Counted from the stretch's first letter, positions 32,925 through 44,356 are shown. The stretch: DNA of 64,000 bases from Allomuricauda sp. ARW1Y1 (GCF_013407935.1 NZ_JACBZU010000005.1:161098-225097), one strand, 5' to 3'. The notes: a model not told the origin generated them from the letters alone. A program made the numbers and translations.

Positions 32925-34799
32925 TTATTTCCGCTTCCCTAATTTCTTTTGTTCCTCGGCCTGTTCCATCATTTCGCGCATTTTACGCTGGAACTTGTTT
33001 TCCTTTTTGGGCTTTTTCTTGTTCTCCTGAATCTGGGCATGGATTTTATTCTCATCCAAGATGTAATTCTTGATGGCCAACATAATAAAGATGGTAATCA
33101 AGTTGGAGATAAAGTAGTACAAACTCAACCCACTTGCGTAGTTGTTGAAGAAGAACAACATCATAATGGGCGATAGGTACATAATGAACTTCATGTTCGG
33201 CATCCCGGGCTGTTGTTGCATCTGCATGCTCTGCCCTGTGGTCATCTGCATGTAAAAGAAAATCGCTACGGAAGCCAAAATCGGGAACAGGGATACGTGA
33301 TCGCCATAAAATGGTATGGTAAATGGCAGTTCAAAAATGGTATCGTAAGAGGATAGATCTTCGGCCCATAAAAACGATTTTTGGCGCAGCGCGAACGATG
33401 TGGGGAAGAACATGAAGAGCGCGTAGAAAATGGGCAACTGCAATAAAGCTGGCACACAACCGCTCATGGGGCTCACCCCGGCTTTGTTGTAGAGCTTCAT
33501 CGTCTCTTGCTGCTTTTTCATGGCGTTATCCTTGTACTTCTCGTTGATTTCGGTAATCTCTGGTTTCAATACTTTCATCTTCGCTTGCGACAAGTAGGAC
33601 TTATAGGTAACGGGCGAAAGTGCCAATCGAACCAAAATGGTCATGATAATAATGGCGATACCATATGGCAGGAACGAACTCAAAAAGGTATAGAACGGTG
33701 TAAATACGTAGCGGTTGATCCACCCGAAAATACCCCATCCAAAAGGAATGGAATCCGCTAGACCCAAATCGGTGTAGTCATCCAAGACCTTAACATCCGT
33801 AGGACCGTAGTACCAATACATATTTTGTGAAATCTCTCCACCTTGGAACTCCAAAGGAGCCCTTGTGGTATAAGCCTTGGTAAATTGCAACTCCTTGCTT
33901 TCTTCCTCCACCAAGTTGGTAGAGGTCAAATCGGCAGTCTTAAAATGGTTATCAGTTGCCAAGATGGAACTAAAAAAGTGCTGACGGTAGGACAACCATT
34001 TGACGTCCACTTCGGTTTCCTCATCAAAATCGCTGCTTTCCGACAGCTTGCTGATGTTTCCATCGTCGTGGTTATAGGTTAAACGGGTATATCGATTTTC
34101 GTATTGGACACTTTTGTTGTGTCGGATTCCTTTCAAGTCCCATTCCAAGGTCACTGGTTTGCTGGTATTGAAAACTCCATTCAATCCTTGGGAACGAACG
34201 GTAAAGTCCACCAAATATTCGTCGGGTTTCATTTCGTACCGATACTCCAAGTATTGGTTACTGGCCACTTTGGCCTTCATGGAAAGTACTTGATTGTCCC
34301 CACTTTGGGACAATGACGGCTCAAAATATAGGTCTGCGGTGTTGAGCACTCTATTGTCTGTCGTAGTAAAATTCAATGCAAAGTTGGCATTGCCATCCTT
34401 CACCAAATACACGGGAACGGAATCGTAGGTAACAAAATTCTTCATTTTAGCCTCCACGATCTGTCCGCCTTTATTGGAAACTTCCAGTTGAAGCACTTCA
34501 TTTTCCAAAAGGGTGGTTCCCTCCCTTGTGGGGGTGAATCCAAAGGCACCTACCGTGCTTTTGTATTGTGCCACCGCTGTGGAATCGCTCAGGTCGATGG
34601 TCTTAACTTCTTTTACGGGAGCCTTTTTGGTCGCTTCTTCTTGTGCCTGGGCCTCTTCCGCCTCAACTCTTGCCTGCTCGGCTTTTTGTGCCTCCAACTC
34701 TTCTGGCGTAGGCTGATTTTGGTAAAACATGTAAATGAGTATCCCAAAAATCAGTACAAATCCAATAATGGATTTAATATCCAGCTTCTTTTCTTCCAT
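32925..34799 (-). CDS. yidC: Membrane protein insertase YidC
   Basis: Inserts and folds inner-membrane proteins with or without SecYEG. 624 residues, the long Gram-negative form: N-terminal transmembrane anchor (about 11-26), an acidic Glu/Ala-rich linker, a periplasmic beta-supersandwich domain (about 75-345) and the conserved five-helix insertase core (about 365-580) with the groove arginine in LVRLALSPVTYKSY. The C-terminus is a basic, Lys-rich tail (NKKKPKKENKFQRKMR) that can bind the ribosome. It lies 65 bp downstream of pyrG on the same strand and may share its transcript; this pyrG-yidC order is common in Flavobacteriia as I recall. Confidence 0.96.
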   Translation of the reverse strand: MEEKKLDIKSIIGFVLIFGILIYMFYQNQPTPEELEAQKAEQARVEAEEAQAQEEATKKAPVKEVKTIDLSDSTAVAQYKSTVGAFGFTPTREGTTLLENEVLQLEVSNKGGQIVEAKMKNFVTYDSVPVYLVKDGNANFALNFTTTDNRVLNTADLYFEPSLSQSGDNQVLSMKAKVASNQYLEYRYEMKPDEYLVDFTVRSQGLNGVFNTSKPVTLEWDLKGIRHNKSVQYENRYTRLTYNHDDGNISKLSESSDFDEETEVDVKWLSYRQHFFSSILATDNHFKTADLTSTNLVEEESKELQFTKAYTTRAPLEFQGGEISQNMYWYYGPTDVKVLDDYTDLGLADSIPFGWGIFGWINRYVFTPFYTFLSSFLPYGIAIIIMTILVRLALSPVTYKSYLSQAKMKVLKPEITEINEKYKDNAMKKQQETMKLYNKAGVSPMSGCVPALLQLPIFYALFMFFPTSFALRQKSFLWAEDLSSYDTIFELPFTIPFYGDHVSLFPILASVAIFFYMQMTTGQSMQMQQQPGMPNMKFIMYLSPIMMLFFFNNYASGLSLYYFISNLITIFIMLAIKNYILDENKIHAQIQENKKKPKKENKFQRKMREMMEQAEEQKKLGKRK

Positions 34800-34864
34800 G
34801 AATATTGTTTAGTAGAACTATGTTACGGTATTCCAGTGGGCAAATATATGCCCAAAACCGCGTT

Positions 34865-36791
<1,927 letters not shown>

Positions 36792-36834
36792 TTATAGGCC
36801 TAAAATACTATCTTTCCAAGAACAAATCCGTAAA

Positions 36835-37698
36835 ATGAAACGTAGAAATTTTATCGCCACGGCCGCAATCGGCTCCGCAGGTCTGGCCTCAACCTCAGCC
36901 ATGACCGCTTCCCAAGCTCCCAGTAAGGAGTTCAAACTCAAGGGGAACATCAACCACAGTGTATGCGAATGGTGCTTTAGCGATATTCCGCTGGAAGATT
37001 TTCTAAAAACCCTGAACGAGTTGGGCGTTAAGGCCATTGATTTGGTGGGTCCCGATAGGTGGCCCATTTTAAAAAAATACGACATCCACTGCTCCATGTG
37101 CAATGGGGCCGAGATAAGCCTGACCGAGGGATGGAACAATCCCAAATATCATGAACAGCTTATTAAGAACTATACGGAAATGATCCCGAAGGTGGCCGAA
37201 GCGGGCTACACCAACCTCATTTGTTTTAGTGGCAATCGAGACGGGATGAACGACTACGTTGGGTTACAAAATTGTGTGGATGGGCTTTCGCAGATCATGC
37301 CCTTGGCCGAAAAACATGGGGTAGTGATTCAAATGGAGCTTTTTAATCAAGTGAACCATCCGGATTATATGTGCGACAACTCCCTTTGGGGCGTGGAACT
37401 GTGCAAACATTTGGGCAGTGACAATTTTAAATTGTTGTTCGATATCTACCATATGCAAATCCAGGAAGGCGACATTATCCGAAGCATACAAAACTATCAT
37501 CCTTATTTTGGGCACTACCATACAGCGGGCGTTCCGGGCAGGCACGAAATTGATGAAACCCAAGAACTGTACTATCCAGCCATCATTAAAGCTATCCACG
37601 ATACCGGATTTACAGGCTACGTAGCGCAAGAATTTATCGTGACCTGGGAGGATAAGATCGCTGCGCTCAAGGATGGTTTTTTAAGGTGTGATGTATGA
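36835..37698 (+). CDS. Tat-exported sugar isomerase/hydroxypyruvate isomerase-like TIM barrel
   Basis: Xylose-isomerase-like TIM-barrel protein of 287 residues, closest in pattern to hydroxypyruvate isomerase (Hyi): SVCEWCFSD near 40, metal-ligand segments IQMELFNQVNHP, LLFDIYHMQ, GHYHTAGVPGRHE and the terminal GYVAQEFI. The putative Glu-Asp-His-Glu metal site is complete. The N-terminus is a twin-arginine signal (KRRNFIATAAIGSAG), so the enzyme would be exported folded to the periplasm, unlike cytoplasmic Hyi. The true substrate in that compartment is unknown. It stands alone between divergent DUF3820 and the potassium channel gene. Confidence 0.88.
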   Translation: MKRRNFIATAAIGSAGLASTSAMTASQAPSKEFKLKGNINHSVCEWCFSDIPLEDFLKTLNELGVKAIDLVGPDRWPILKKYDIHCSMCNGAEISLTEGWNNPKYHEQLIKNYTEMIPKVAEAGYTNLICFSGNRDGMNDYVGLQNCVDGLSQIMPLAEKHGVVIQMELFNQVNHPDYMCDNSLWGVELCKHLGSDNFKLLFDIYHMQIQEGDIIRSIQNYHPYFGHYHTAGVPGRHEIDETQELYYPAIIKAIHDTGFTGYVAQEFIVTWEDKIAALKDGFLRCDV

Positions 37699-37791
37699 CC
37701 AATATGCGACAAGCCCATCTATGGACCTAATATTTTATTCCATCCCAAATTGAATTTTACAAATAAGTGGTGTATTATTCAAAAATCGGCC

Positions 37792-37799
37792 TAGCTTTG
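37792..37799 (+). promoter_or_regulatory. -7 box of the potassium uptake gene
   Basis: TAGCTTTG, a perfect TAnnTTTG match, with GTG 19 bp upstream as an imperfect -33. Transcription would start about 20 nt before the ATG at 37826. Confidence 0.55.
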
Positions 37800-37825
37800 T
37801 TTGAATATGTGAATCCGAAACCTCG

Positions 37826-39163
37826 ATGTTCAGCACAATTTTATCCCGATACAAAAGATTCCAGATAAGTAAATCACCCCAACTAAATTTAGTTTGGGGC
37901 TTTTTTTTATACACGCTAATAGGTTTCCTATTGCTGTCGATCCCACTCTTTCACAAGACTGATATTGCCATTCTAGACAACCTCTTTATTTCAACCTCAG
38001 CCATTTCAACAACGGGGCTTGTAACAATAAGTATTTTTGATTCCTATAACTTTTTTGGACAGTTCATTATCATGATCCTTATTCAGCTAGGAGGGATTGG
38101 GTATATGACCCTGACCACCTACTACCTGCTCTTTACCACCAAGCGTATAACCCGATGGCACCAAAAAATCATTGGTGCGGAATTCACCATGCCCGCCACC
38201 ATTAAGATCAAGGATTTTATAAAAAGTGTGGTTTATTTTACGTTGGTAATGGAGCTTTTGGGAACCATAGCATTCTATATCGCTTTCCATCAAGAAGGTA
38301 TCACCGGCCTAAAAGGGGTATGGTTCTCATTGTTCCATAGCGTGTCTTCATTTTGCACCGCCGGTTTTAGTCTGTTCAATGATAGTTTTGAGAGCTTTTC
38401 AGCCAATACCCTGATCAATTGGACCATTTCCATTTTAGCTATTGCGGGATCTCTTGGTTTTATCGTCATAACCGATGTGTGGTACAGAATTACCAGAAAA
38501 TCAAAGAACATCACATTTACCACCAAGATTATAGTGTATGGATTTATCCTACTGCTGGGTATTGGTACCTTGATTTTCTATTTCAACGAACCTTATGCCA
38601 AGGTATCCAACCATCGGTTGATGGAAGCTTTTTTCCAATCAATGACCTCCATGACCACCGTAGGATTTAACACCGTACCAATTAGTTCGCTTACATTGCC
38701 ACTACTCCTTTTGACCATTTTTTTGATGTATATCGGAGCATCACCATCCGGTACTGCCGGTGGAATGAAGATAACCACATTGACCGCCATGATAGCCATT
38801 TTAAAAAGCAGGTTGCTCGGACAGAAAAAAATCACTTTCTTAAAAAGAACCATTCCTTTGGAACGGCTTTTTGTGGCGACATCCACCTTTATCCTCTATA
38901 CATCTATGATTTTTCTTTTCAGCTTTTTGCTCTCCTTTACCGAGCAATCCAGTTTTGATAAAATCCTTTTTGAAGTGGCCTCTGCGCTAGGAACGGTCGG
39001 TCTAAGTACTGGGATTACTGCCGACTTGTCCGAGGTGGGAAAATCCCTGATCATCCTATTGATGTTCTTGGGCCGTGTAGGTGTACTCACCTTTGGTTTT
39101 GCCCTGTTGATGCGAATGAAAAAGAAACCTCTAGAGGCAAAAAGTGAAGATTTGGCCGTGTAA
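37826..39163 (+). CDS. TrkH/KtrB-type potassium channel subunit
   Basis: Potassium uptake protein of 445 residues with the four M1-P-M2 repeats of the SKT superfamily. The four pore loops are visible as ISTTGLV, FCTAGFS, MTTVGFN and LGTVGLS, in order near residues 60, 175, 275 and 395. Size fits KtrB rather than the longer TrkH. The cytoplasmic regulator KtrA/TrkA that normally gates it is not adjacent and must be elsewhere. Codons 18-28, encoding the conserved first helix, form a terminator-shaped hairpin plus T-run (37877-37908). Flanked by a short leader and its own promoter box; likely monocistronic. Confidence 0.93.
   Translation: MFSTILSRYKRFQISKSPQLNLVWGFFLYTLIGFLLLSIPLFHKTDIAILDNLFISTSAISTTGLVTISIFDSYNFFGQFIIMILIQLGGIGYMTLTTYYLLFTTKRITRWHQKIIGAEFTMPATIKIKDFIKSVVYFTLVMELLGTIAFYIAFHQEGITGLKGVWFSLFHSVSSFCTAGFSLFNDSFESFSANTLINWTISILAIAGSLGFIVITDVWYRITRKSKNITFTTKIIVYGFILLLGIGTLIFYFNEPYAKVSNHRLMEAFFQSMTSMTTVGFNTVPISSLTLPLLLLTIFLMYIGASPSGTAGGMKITTLTAMIAILKSRLLGQKKITFLKRTIPLERLFVATSTFILYTSMIFLFSFLLSFTEQSSFDKILFEVASALGTVGLSTGITADLSEVGKSLIILLMFLGRVGVLTFGFALLMRMKKKPLEAKSEDLAV
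37877..37908 (+). terminator. Terminator-shaped hairpin inside codons 18-28 of the potassium channel gene
   Basis: Stem CCCCAA-CTA (37877-37885) with TAG-t-TTGGGG (37890-37899, one bulged T), tetraloop AATT, then C and eight T residues. It has all the features of an intrinsic terminator though it lies in conserved coding sequence. Confidence 0.7.
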
Positions 39164-39215
39164 ATAGCAGAAAAAATCGGCCTTAAATAAGTATTAACTA
39201 CTTCTTTGATGGAAA

Positions 39216-39410
39216 TCACATTCCCCTCAAAACCCGAACCACAGCCCTTAGTGCAGTGGCCACTTCCTGTAGTTCCTCTCTGGAAAAGGTATCCTCTTCC
39301 ACATAAAACAACATTTCCACAGCCAAATCCAACCAATTCGCCAAAGTTTCAGGAGTACCGTAGCGGTTCTCGATTATTTGGGACAACTCATCCAATTGAT
39401 TATTGTTCAT
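39216..39410 (-). CDS. Small acidic helical protein, unknown
   Basis: A 64-residue protein from the ATG at 39410 (a second ATG directly precedes it). It is acidic and probably all-helical: NQLDELSQIIENRYGTPETLANWLDLAVEMLFYVEED followed by FSREELQEVATALRAVVRVLRGM. I do not recognise a family. It is divergent from a small XRE-type regulator with 59 bp between them, so the two could share an operator. The reading frame is short and support is moderate. Confidence 0.6.
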   Translation of the reverse strand: MNNNQLDELSQIIENRYGTPETLANWLDLAVEMLFYVEEDTFSREELQEVATALRAVVRVLRGM

Positions 39411-39469
39411 CATAAAATAGTACGATATATAGGTCTACAAATCTAAACAAAATATGAGATTTTAGACCC

Positions 39470-39694
39470 ATGACGAAAATTAGAGATGAAAAATATCTGA
39501 AAGCCCTTGGAAAAAAAATCAAGGAAGTAAGAAAGGAAAAAGGCATCTCTACTTACGACCTCTCATACGAGTCTAATATTTCACGTAGTCAGATAAATTC
39601 TATAGAAAAAGGGAACATCAATACCTCCATCTGTACTTTGAAGGCACTTGCAGACGCCTTGGGACTTAAGGTCAAGGATTTGATTGATTTTTAA
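39470..39694 (+). CDS. XRE-family helix-turn-helix regulator
   Basis: Single-domain DNA-binding protein of 74 residues. The HTH_3 fold runs from about 12 to 70: LGKKIKEVRKEKGISTYDLSYESNISRSQINSIEKG, then TLKALADALGLKVKDLI. No sensor domain, so it probably works as a dimer or with a partner protein. The last 23 bp overlap the 3' end of the convergent DUF922 gene. AT-rich relative to neighbours, as is the small gene divergent from it. Confidence 0.85.
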   Translation: MTKIRDEKYLKALGKKIKEVRKEKGISTYDLSYESNISRSQINSIEKGNINTSICTLKALADALGLKVKDLIDF

Positions 39695-40211
39695 GTGCTT
39701 CCGCAATTTTTCTGTTCCACTCCGCTTGCTTTTCCCGGTTTCGGGAAAAATTGGTCTCCCAGTCGTATCGCTCTTGGTATTCCTGAAGTTCTTTGAGGAT
39801 ATCGTGGTAAATCTTGCGTACTTCTGCCTTCACATCATCCGAAAAAGAAGTACGACGTAGTTTTTCGCGCATCTTTCGGGCAAAAACCTCCGTTATATCA
39901 AAATGGAGCTGCTCGTGTGCCAAGGTATTTTCGTCGCAGAGCTCGGGCTTGTACCACGATTCGTTTGGATAAAAATAGGCGTTTACCTCAAAATCCAACT
40001 TTACTTCGTGGTGCAACAAATTGGCGGAATAGGAGTAACTGATGCCGCTTGCGGTGGTGGCAGCGGGAGGCTGTGCTGGAGGTACCTTCCCCTTAAAGTC
40101 GGCCCAAGTAAGGCGAACATTTTCCGTCCATGGGACCCCTTCCTCAATTTCTTGTCCAAATCCCAAAAAAGCGAGCAAAAAGACACATGCTATGGAAATT
40201 ATTTTACCCAA
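39672..40211 (-). CDS. DUF922 putative zinc-dependent protease, exported
   Basis: Protein of 179 residues, last gene of the guaA operon. It begins with TTG at 40211 (no ATG precedes the signal peptide MGKIISIACVFLLAFLGFGQ), overlapping the OsmC gene by 13 bp, so initiation is probably by coupling. The DUF922 domain contains an HEQLH metal-binding motif (HExxH type, in ENTLAHEQLHFDITE near 95-109), preceded by a WADFKGK segment, and a coiled C-terminus. Predicted periplasmic metalloprotease of unknown substrate. Confidence 0.85.
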   Translation of the reverse strand: MGKIISIACVFLLAFLGFGQEIEEGVPWTENVRLTWADFKGKVPPAQPPAATTASGISYSYSANLLHHEVKLDFEVNAYFYPNESWYKPELCDENTLAHEQLHFDITEVFARKMREKLRRTSFSDDVKAEVRKIYHDILKELQEYQERYDWETNFSRNREKQAEWNRKIAEALKNQSNP

Positions 40212-40603
40212 TTAAATTCGATTGAACGTTCAATGTCGGGATGCAGGCTGTAATGCACTGGGCAGGTATTTGCGGTGTGCACCAAAATTTTTCGGTGTTT
40301 CTCTAAAACCGAGGCAGGCAGTTCCAATTTCACTTCTATTTTGGAAATCCGTCTTGGGTTGGCGGCCATATGCTTGGTCACCTCGGCGGTTGAGCCCTCT
40401 AGATCTACTCCAAGGTCACGTGCCTTTATGCCCATCATGGTTATCATGCAGTTGGCCAAGCCGGTGGCCACGGTATCGGTGGGCGAAAATGCCTCACCTT
40501 TGCCATTGTTGTCCACTGGGGCATCGGTAATGTATTCGCTGCCCGAACGTATGTGCACACAGGTGGTGCGCAGATTGCCGTTATAGGTTACTTTTGCTGT
40601 CAT
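40199..40603 (-). CDS. OsmC/Ohr family peroxidase
   Basis: OsmC family protein of 134 residues. The two reactive cysteines are Cys52 (GLANCMITMMG) and Cys114 (ANTCPVHYSL); the family reduces organic hydroperoxides by forming a disulfide between them. Cytoplasmic homodimer by family. It overlaps the LysM/PBP1 gene upstream by 23 bp and DUF922 downstream by 13 bp, a strongly coupled arrangement. Confidence 0.92.
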   Translation of the reverse strand: MTAKVTYNGNLRTTCVHIRSGSEYITDAPVDNNGKGEAFSPTDTVATGLANCMITMMGIKARDLGVDLEGSTAEVTKHMAANPRRISKIEVKLELPASVLEKHRKILVHTANTCPVHYSLHPDIERSIEFNWVK

Positions 40604-42767
40604 TTTTTTGCTCTACCTCTTTTATACGAAGATCGTCATATTCCATGATATAGCACGCCCTGTTAAAATAACCTGAGGTCCAATCATTATAATAATCGAA
40701 ACCGTTGCCGGCATACTCGGTCAAACCAATATATTTTGAGGTCTCGAAAAGATTCTTTCTATAAGCGAGCTTCAACAAAACATCCATGGTTACATCAAAG
40801 CCACGAACGGCATACCTGTCCGGCAACAGACCGTCATATTTTTTGGTATAGGCCCGAGTGAAAGTATCGTCGACCGTTTCGCGGTAAAACGAAGGATAGG
40901 TAAACTTCAAATTGGACAAATGCGCTTTGGAGACCGCCTCATCTTCAAATGCCCCGTTGTAACTGGTGGTAAACATGCGGACCTTAACCTGTTTATCGGT
41001 TTCTTCGGCATCCAATCTAGAGATGTTGGCAGAATTTAAAATAGATGTAACACTGGACACCATATTTACTTGGTCGGTCTCCAAAAACACCCAGTTTTCC
41101 TTTTCTTCTGAAAGTTGGACCAAAAATCTATCCAAGTGAAGCGATTTATTGTCGATTACCTTAGCGATTTGGGCAGAGGGGAATTTGCTCAAAATGGAAT
41201 CGTGTGCCACTTGATGGGTCGAATCCGCGATGATAATGACATTTTCATCTTTGTGGATTTTTTCCATATAGGCCAACATTTTATCCCGAAGCACCACATC
41301 TTGGGGCACGGAGAAAAAGACATTGCTGTGGCTCAGTTTACTGTCGGACGCAATCGGTGCAATGACAGGGATATTTTTGGCAGCGGCTTGAACGGCCACT
41401 TCATCTAACGGACCAGCAGCCAATGGACCGATTACAGCATCAACACCGGTTAAATTTTCCCTTAGAAGGATTTCCTTGACCTTGGCTTGGTCCAATTGGG
41501 TATCATAGGTTTTGACATCCACGGACACCCCAAGCTTTTTGATGGAGTCCAATGCCACCATGGCTCCAGTATAGAAACCAAGGCTGATCGCTAAGTCCCT
41601 TCTGTTTTTAATGAGCTCTTCCGCTTTTTGGGTGTCGGCCACATTCACCTTGTCCAATCGAAACGGCAGCATATACACCAACTTGGGCCTGTTCGCCACA
41701 TCGATGCTGTCCACCAAGTTGATCTTATCCAGTACGAGAGCATTCTTTACCTCCAACTCCTTTTCCTTTTCCTTGGGCAATTTCAATACCATTCCAGCTT
41801 TCAATCCATTTTCAAGTGCTGGGTTCAAACGGAACAGTTCGTCGCGGGTAATCTTTAAGTTTTGGGTAATCCTGAAGATGTTCTGTTTGGGTTTTACTTC
41901 GTAGAACACATAATTTTCAGTATTGACTTCGTTGCCTTTTTCGCGCTTCTTGGGCAAACGGACCACCATACCTTCCTTAAGTCCACCCTCCTTCATAATT
42001 TCGGGGTTCAAACGAACGATGGAATCCGTTGGAATGCCGTACTCACGCCCCAGACTGTAAAGCGTCATTTTGGGTGGTACGGTGTACGAGGTAAAGATTT
42101 CTGTCTTTTGTTCTTTGAGACTATCCCCCTTGGGCCTTGGCAATTTAAGTTCTTCACCAGCCGCCAAATAGTTGGTATTCTTATCCAATTCGGGATTCAG
42201 TACCAAAAGACTATCTACACTGATTCCGTATTTGTGCGCAATACTCCAACGGGTCTCTTTGGGCTTAACAGTGTAGATTTCAAAATCTAGCTCCTTCTCT
42301 TCATCCGGGTCTATTTCCGGGTATACCGGAATCTGGAGTACCATGCCCTTGTCCAAGGTTTCGGAGTACAATCGGGTATTGTATCGCTTCAGTTGGTCCT
42401 CGGTAATATTATATTTTTGGGTAAGTCCAAAAAGGGTCTCTTTTCTGCGTACCCTATGTCTAGTAAAGCGAATAGGTTTTACTTCTTCTTCCTGAGGCTC
42501 CTCCTTTTTGGTTACAGGTTTGGTTTCGGCAGGCTTACTGCCATTCAACGGAATGATAAGGATGGTGTTCTTCTTTACATCGTCCGCTGTTTTGATTTCC
42601 TTATTGGCCTGTAAAATACTGTAAGGGGTCACCCGATATTTTTGCGAAATGCTCTTGAGCGTTTCACCTTCCTTAACCGCGTGGGTTGCATAGTTTTGTG
42701 CAGAAACTGGCACCATGGCCAACAAAAGAACCATGGTAACAACCAGTTGTAACATATATTTTTTCAT
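40581..42767 (-). CDS. LysM repeat protein with PBP1-type ligand-binding domain
   Basis: Exported protein of 729 residues from the ATG at 42767, which overlaps the guaA stop as ATGA. Signal peptide to about residue 24 (VPVSAQN). Five LysM-like modules follow, starting near 27, 100, 165, 230 and 295 (for example [16 protein letters not shown] and [16 protein letters not shown]), which bind peptidoglycan. The C-terminal half (about 365-700) is a periplasmic-binding-protein type 1 fold ([33 protein letters not shown]), as in LpoA-like or amino acid binding proteins. Known in the phylum as PBP1 and LysM protein; ligand not known. May sense or organise cell wall material in the periplasm. Confidence 0.93.
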   Translation of the reverse strand: MKKYMLQLVVTMVLLLAMVPVSAQNYATHAVKEGETLKSISQKYRVTPYSILQANKEIKTADDVKKNTILIIPLNGSKPAETKPVTKKEEPQEEEVKPIRFTRHRVRRKETLFGLTQKYNITEDQLKRYNTRLYSETLDKGMVLQIPVYPEIDPDEEKELDFEIYTVKPKETRWSIAHKYGISVDSLLVLNPELDKNTNYLAAGEELKLPRPKGDSLKEQKTEIFTSYTVPPKMTLYSLGREYGIPTDSIVRLNPEIMKEGGLKEGMVVRLPKKREKGNEVNTENYVFYEVKPKQNIFRITQNLKITRDELFRLNPALENGLKAGMVLKLPKEKEKELEVKNALVLDKINLVDSIDVANRPKLVYMLPFRLDKVNVADTQKAEELIKNRRDLAISLGFYTGAMVALDSIKKLGVSVDVKTYDTQLDQAKVKEILLRENLTGVDAVIGPLAAGPLDEVAVQAAAKNIPVIAPIASDSKLSHSNVFFSVPQDVVLRDKMLAYMEKIHKDENVIIIADSTHQVAHDSILSKFPSAQIAKVIDNKSLHLDRFLVQLSEEKENWVFLETDQVNMVSSVTSILNSANISRLDAEETDKQVKVRMFTTSYNGAFEDEAVSKAHLSNLKFTYPSFYRETVDDTFTRAYTKKYDGLLPDRYAVRGFDVTMDVLLKLAYRKNLFETSKYIGLTEYAGNGFDYYNDWTSGYFNRACYIMEYDDLRIKEVEQKNDSKSNL

Positions 42768-44296
42768 TCCCATTCTATAGTTGCCGGTGGTTTTGAGCTA
42801 ATGTCATACACCACTCTATTAACGCCTTTAACCTTATTTATTATATCATTCGAGGTTTTTTGAAGGAATTCGTAGGGCAAATTCACCCAATCGGCCGTCA
42901 TACCATCGGTACTTTCCACGGCTCTGAGCGCAACACATTTTTCGTATGTACGCTCATCTCCCATAACTCCTACACTATCTACGGGCAAAAGCATAGCTCC
43001 GGCCTGCCAAACCTTGTCATAAAGTCCCCATTTTTTCAATCCTTCGATAAAAATGGCGTCAACTTCTTGCAAAATGGCCACCTTTTCTGCCGTAATATCG
43101 CCCAAGATACGGATTCCCAATCCTGGACCGGGAAAAGGATGCCTTCCCAATATTTCGGCCGGCATATCCATACTGGCACCAACCCTTCTCACCTCATCCT
43201 TGAACAACATTTTTAAGGGCTCCACAATTTTCAATTTCATGTAGTCGGGCAATCCTCCCACATTGTGGTGACTTTTGATCACCGCTGATGGACCTCCACT
43301 GGCGGAAACGGACTCGATCCTATCGGGATAAATGGTGCCTTGTGCCAGCCATTTCGCATTTTCCACTTGGTGGGATTCATCATCAAAAACCTCAATAAAC
43401 ACCCTTCCGATGATCTTTCGTTTCTTTTCAGGGTCGGATTCGCCTTTCAAGGCATCCAAAAAGCGTGCCGAAGCATCAACGCCCTTTACATTGAGCCCCA
43501 TATGCTTGTACTGATCTAGTACACTTTCAAACTCATTTTTACGTAGAAGACCATTGTTCACGAAGATACAATATAGGTGGTCTCCAATAGCCTTGTGCAG
43601 CAACATGGCCGCCACACTGGAATCCACGCCACCAGAAAGTCCCAAAATGACCTTTTCGTCACCGATTTCTTGTCGTAATTCCTCAACAGTGGTTTCCACA
43701 AATGCATCGGGCGTCCAGTCCTGTTCCAATCCTGCGATGTTCACCAAAAAGTTTTCGAGCAATTTGGTTCCGTCCGTGGTGTGGTATACTTCGGGGTGAA
43801 ATTGTATCCCATAGGTAGTCTCTCCATCAATCTTGTAGGCCGCATTCTCCACATCGTGGGTGCTCGCCAACCGGATGGCGCCTTTGGGTAGTTCTTTGAT
43901 GGTATCGCTATGGCTCATCCAAACCTGACTTCCTTCGCCAATACCCTTTAGAAAATCTTCTCCTTCTTTTACAAAGGAAAGGTTCGCTCTACCGTATTCC
44001 CTGGTCGCGGAGGGCGCAACATTGCCACCATGAAAATGGGACAGATATTGTGCACCGTAGCAAATGCCCAAAAGGGGTGTTTTTCCCTTTATTTCAGATA
44101 AATCAGGATGCGGGGCACTCTCCGAACGCACCGATGACGGGGACCCGGAAAGAATCACTGCTTTGTAATCGGACAAATTTTCCGGCAGTTTATTGTACGG
44201 TTTAATTTCTGAGTAAATGTTGAGTTCCCTAACGCGTCTAGCGATCAATTGTGTGTACTGGGAACCAAAGTCTAGGATGAGTACGTTGTTATGCAT
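42764..44296 (-). CDS. guaA: GMP synthase (glutamine-hydrolysing)
   Basis: Converts XMP to GMP with ATP and glutamine. 510 residues from the ATG at 44296 ([14 protein letters not shown]). Class I amidotransferase domain with catalytic Cys79 (GICYGAQYL) and [10 protein letters not shown]-loop ATP pyrophosphatase LSGGVDSS near 223-230; C-terminal dimerisation domain ending in PPATIEWE. First gene of an overlapping four-gene operon. Two promoter candidates precede it: a strong one at 44325-44356 and a -7 box ending three bases from the ATG. Confidence 0.97.
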   Translation of the reverse strand: MHNNVLILDFGSQYTQLIARRVRELNIYSEIKPYNKLPENLSDYKAVILSGSPSSVRSESAPHPDLSEIKGKTPLLGICYGAQYLSHFHGGNVAPSATREYGRANLSFVKEGEDFLKGIGEGSQVWMSHSDTIKELPKGAIRLASTHDVENAAYKIDGETTYGIQFHPEVYHTTDGTKLLENFLVNIAGLEQDWTPDAFVETTVEELRQEIGDEKVILGLSGGVDSSVAAMLLHKAIGDHLYCIFVNNGLLRKNEFESVLDQYKHMGLNVKGVDASARFLDALKGESDPEKKRKIIGRVFIEVFDDESHQVENAKWLAQGTIYPDRIESVSASGGPSAVIKSHHNVGGLPDYMKLKIVEPLKMLFKDEVRRVGASMDMPAEILGRHPFPGPGLGIRILGDITAEKVAILQEVDAIFIEGLKKWGLYDKVWQAGAMLLPVDSVGVMGDERTYEKCVALRAVESTDGMTADWVNLPYEFLQKTSNDIINKVKGVNRVVYDISSKPPATIEWE

Positions 44297-44299
44297 GGG

Positions 44300-44307
44300 C
44301 AAAAATA
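44300..44307 (-). promoter_or_regulatory. Start-proximal -7 box of guaA (P2)
   Basis: TATTTTTG on the minus strand, three bases before the ATG; would give a leaderless or nearly leaderless message. The TTTG of the P1 box lies 17 bp upstream and could serve as its -33. Confidence 0.4.
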
Positions 44308-44324
44308 GCAATTTGCTTTAGTTG

Positions 44325-44356
44325 CAAAAGTATCTTTTAAAGGTTATTTATGACAA
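44325..44356 (-). promoter_or_regulatory. Main promoter of the guaA operon (P1)
   Basis: TTG (44354-44356), 21 bp, then TACTTTTG (44325-44332) on the minus strand: the same spacing and -7 sequence as the lpdA promoter. Predicted leader about 25 nt. Confidence 0.75.

Noticed and set aside
37699..37825. c-di-AMP or potassium riboswitch before the potassium channel gene
   Set aside because: The predicted leader is only about 20 nt after the -7 box, too short for a riboswitch; the terminator-like hairpin is inside the coding region.
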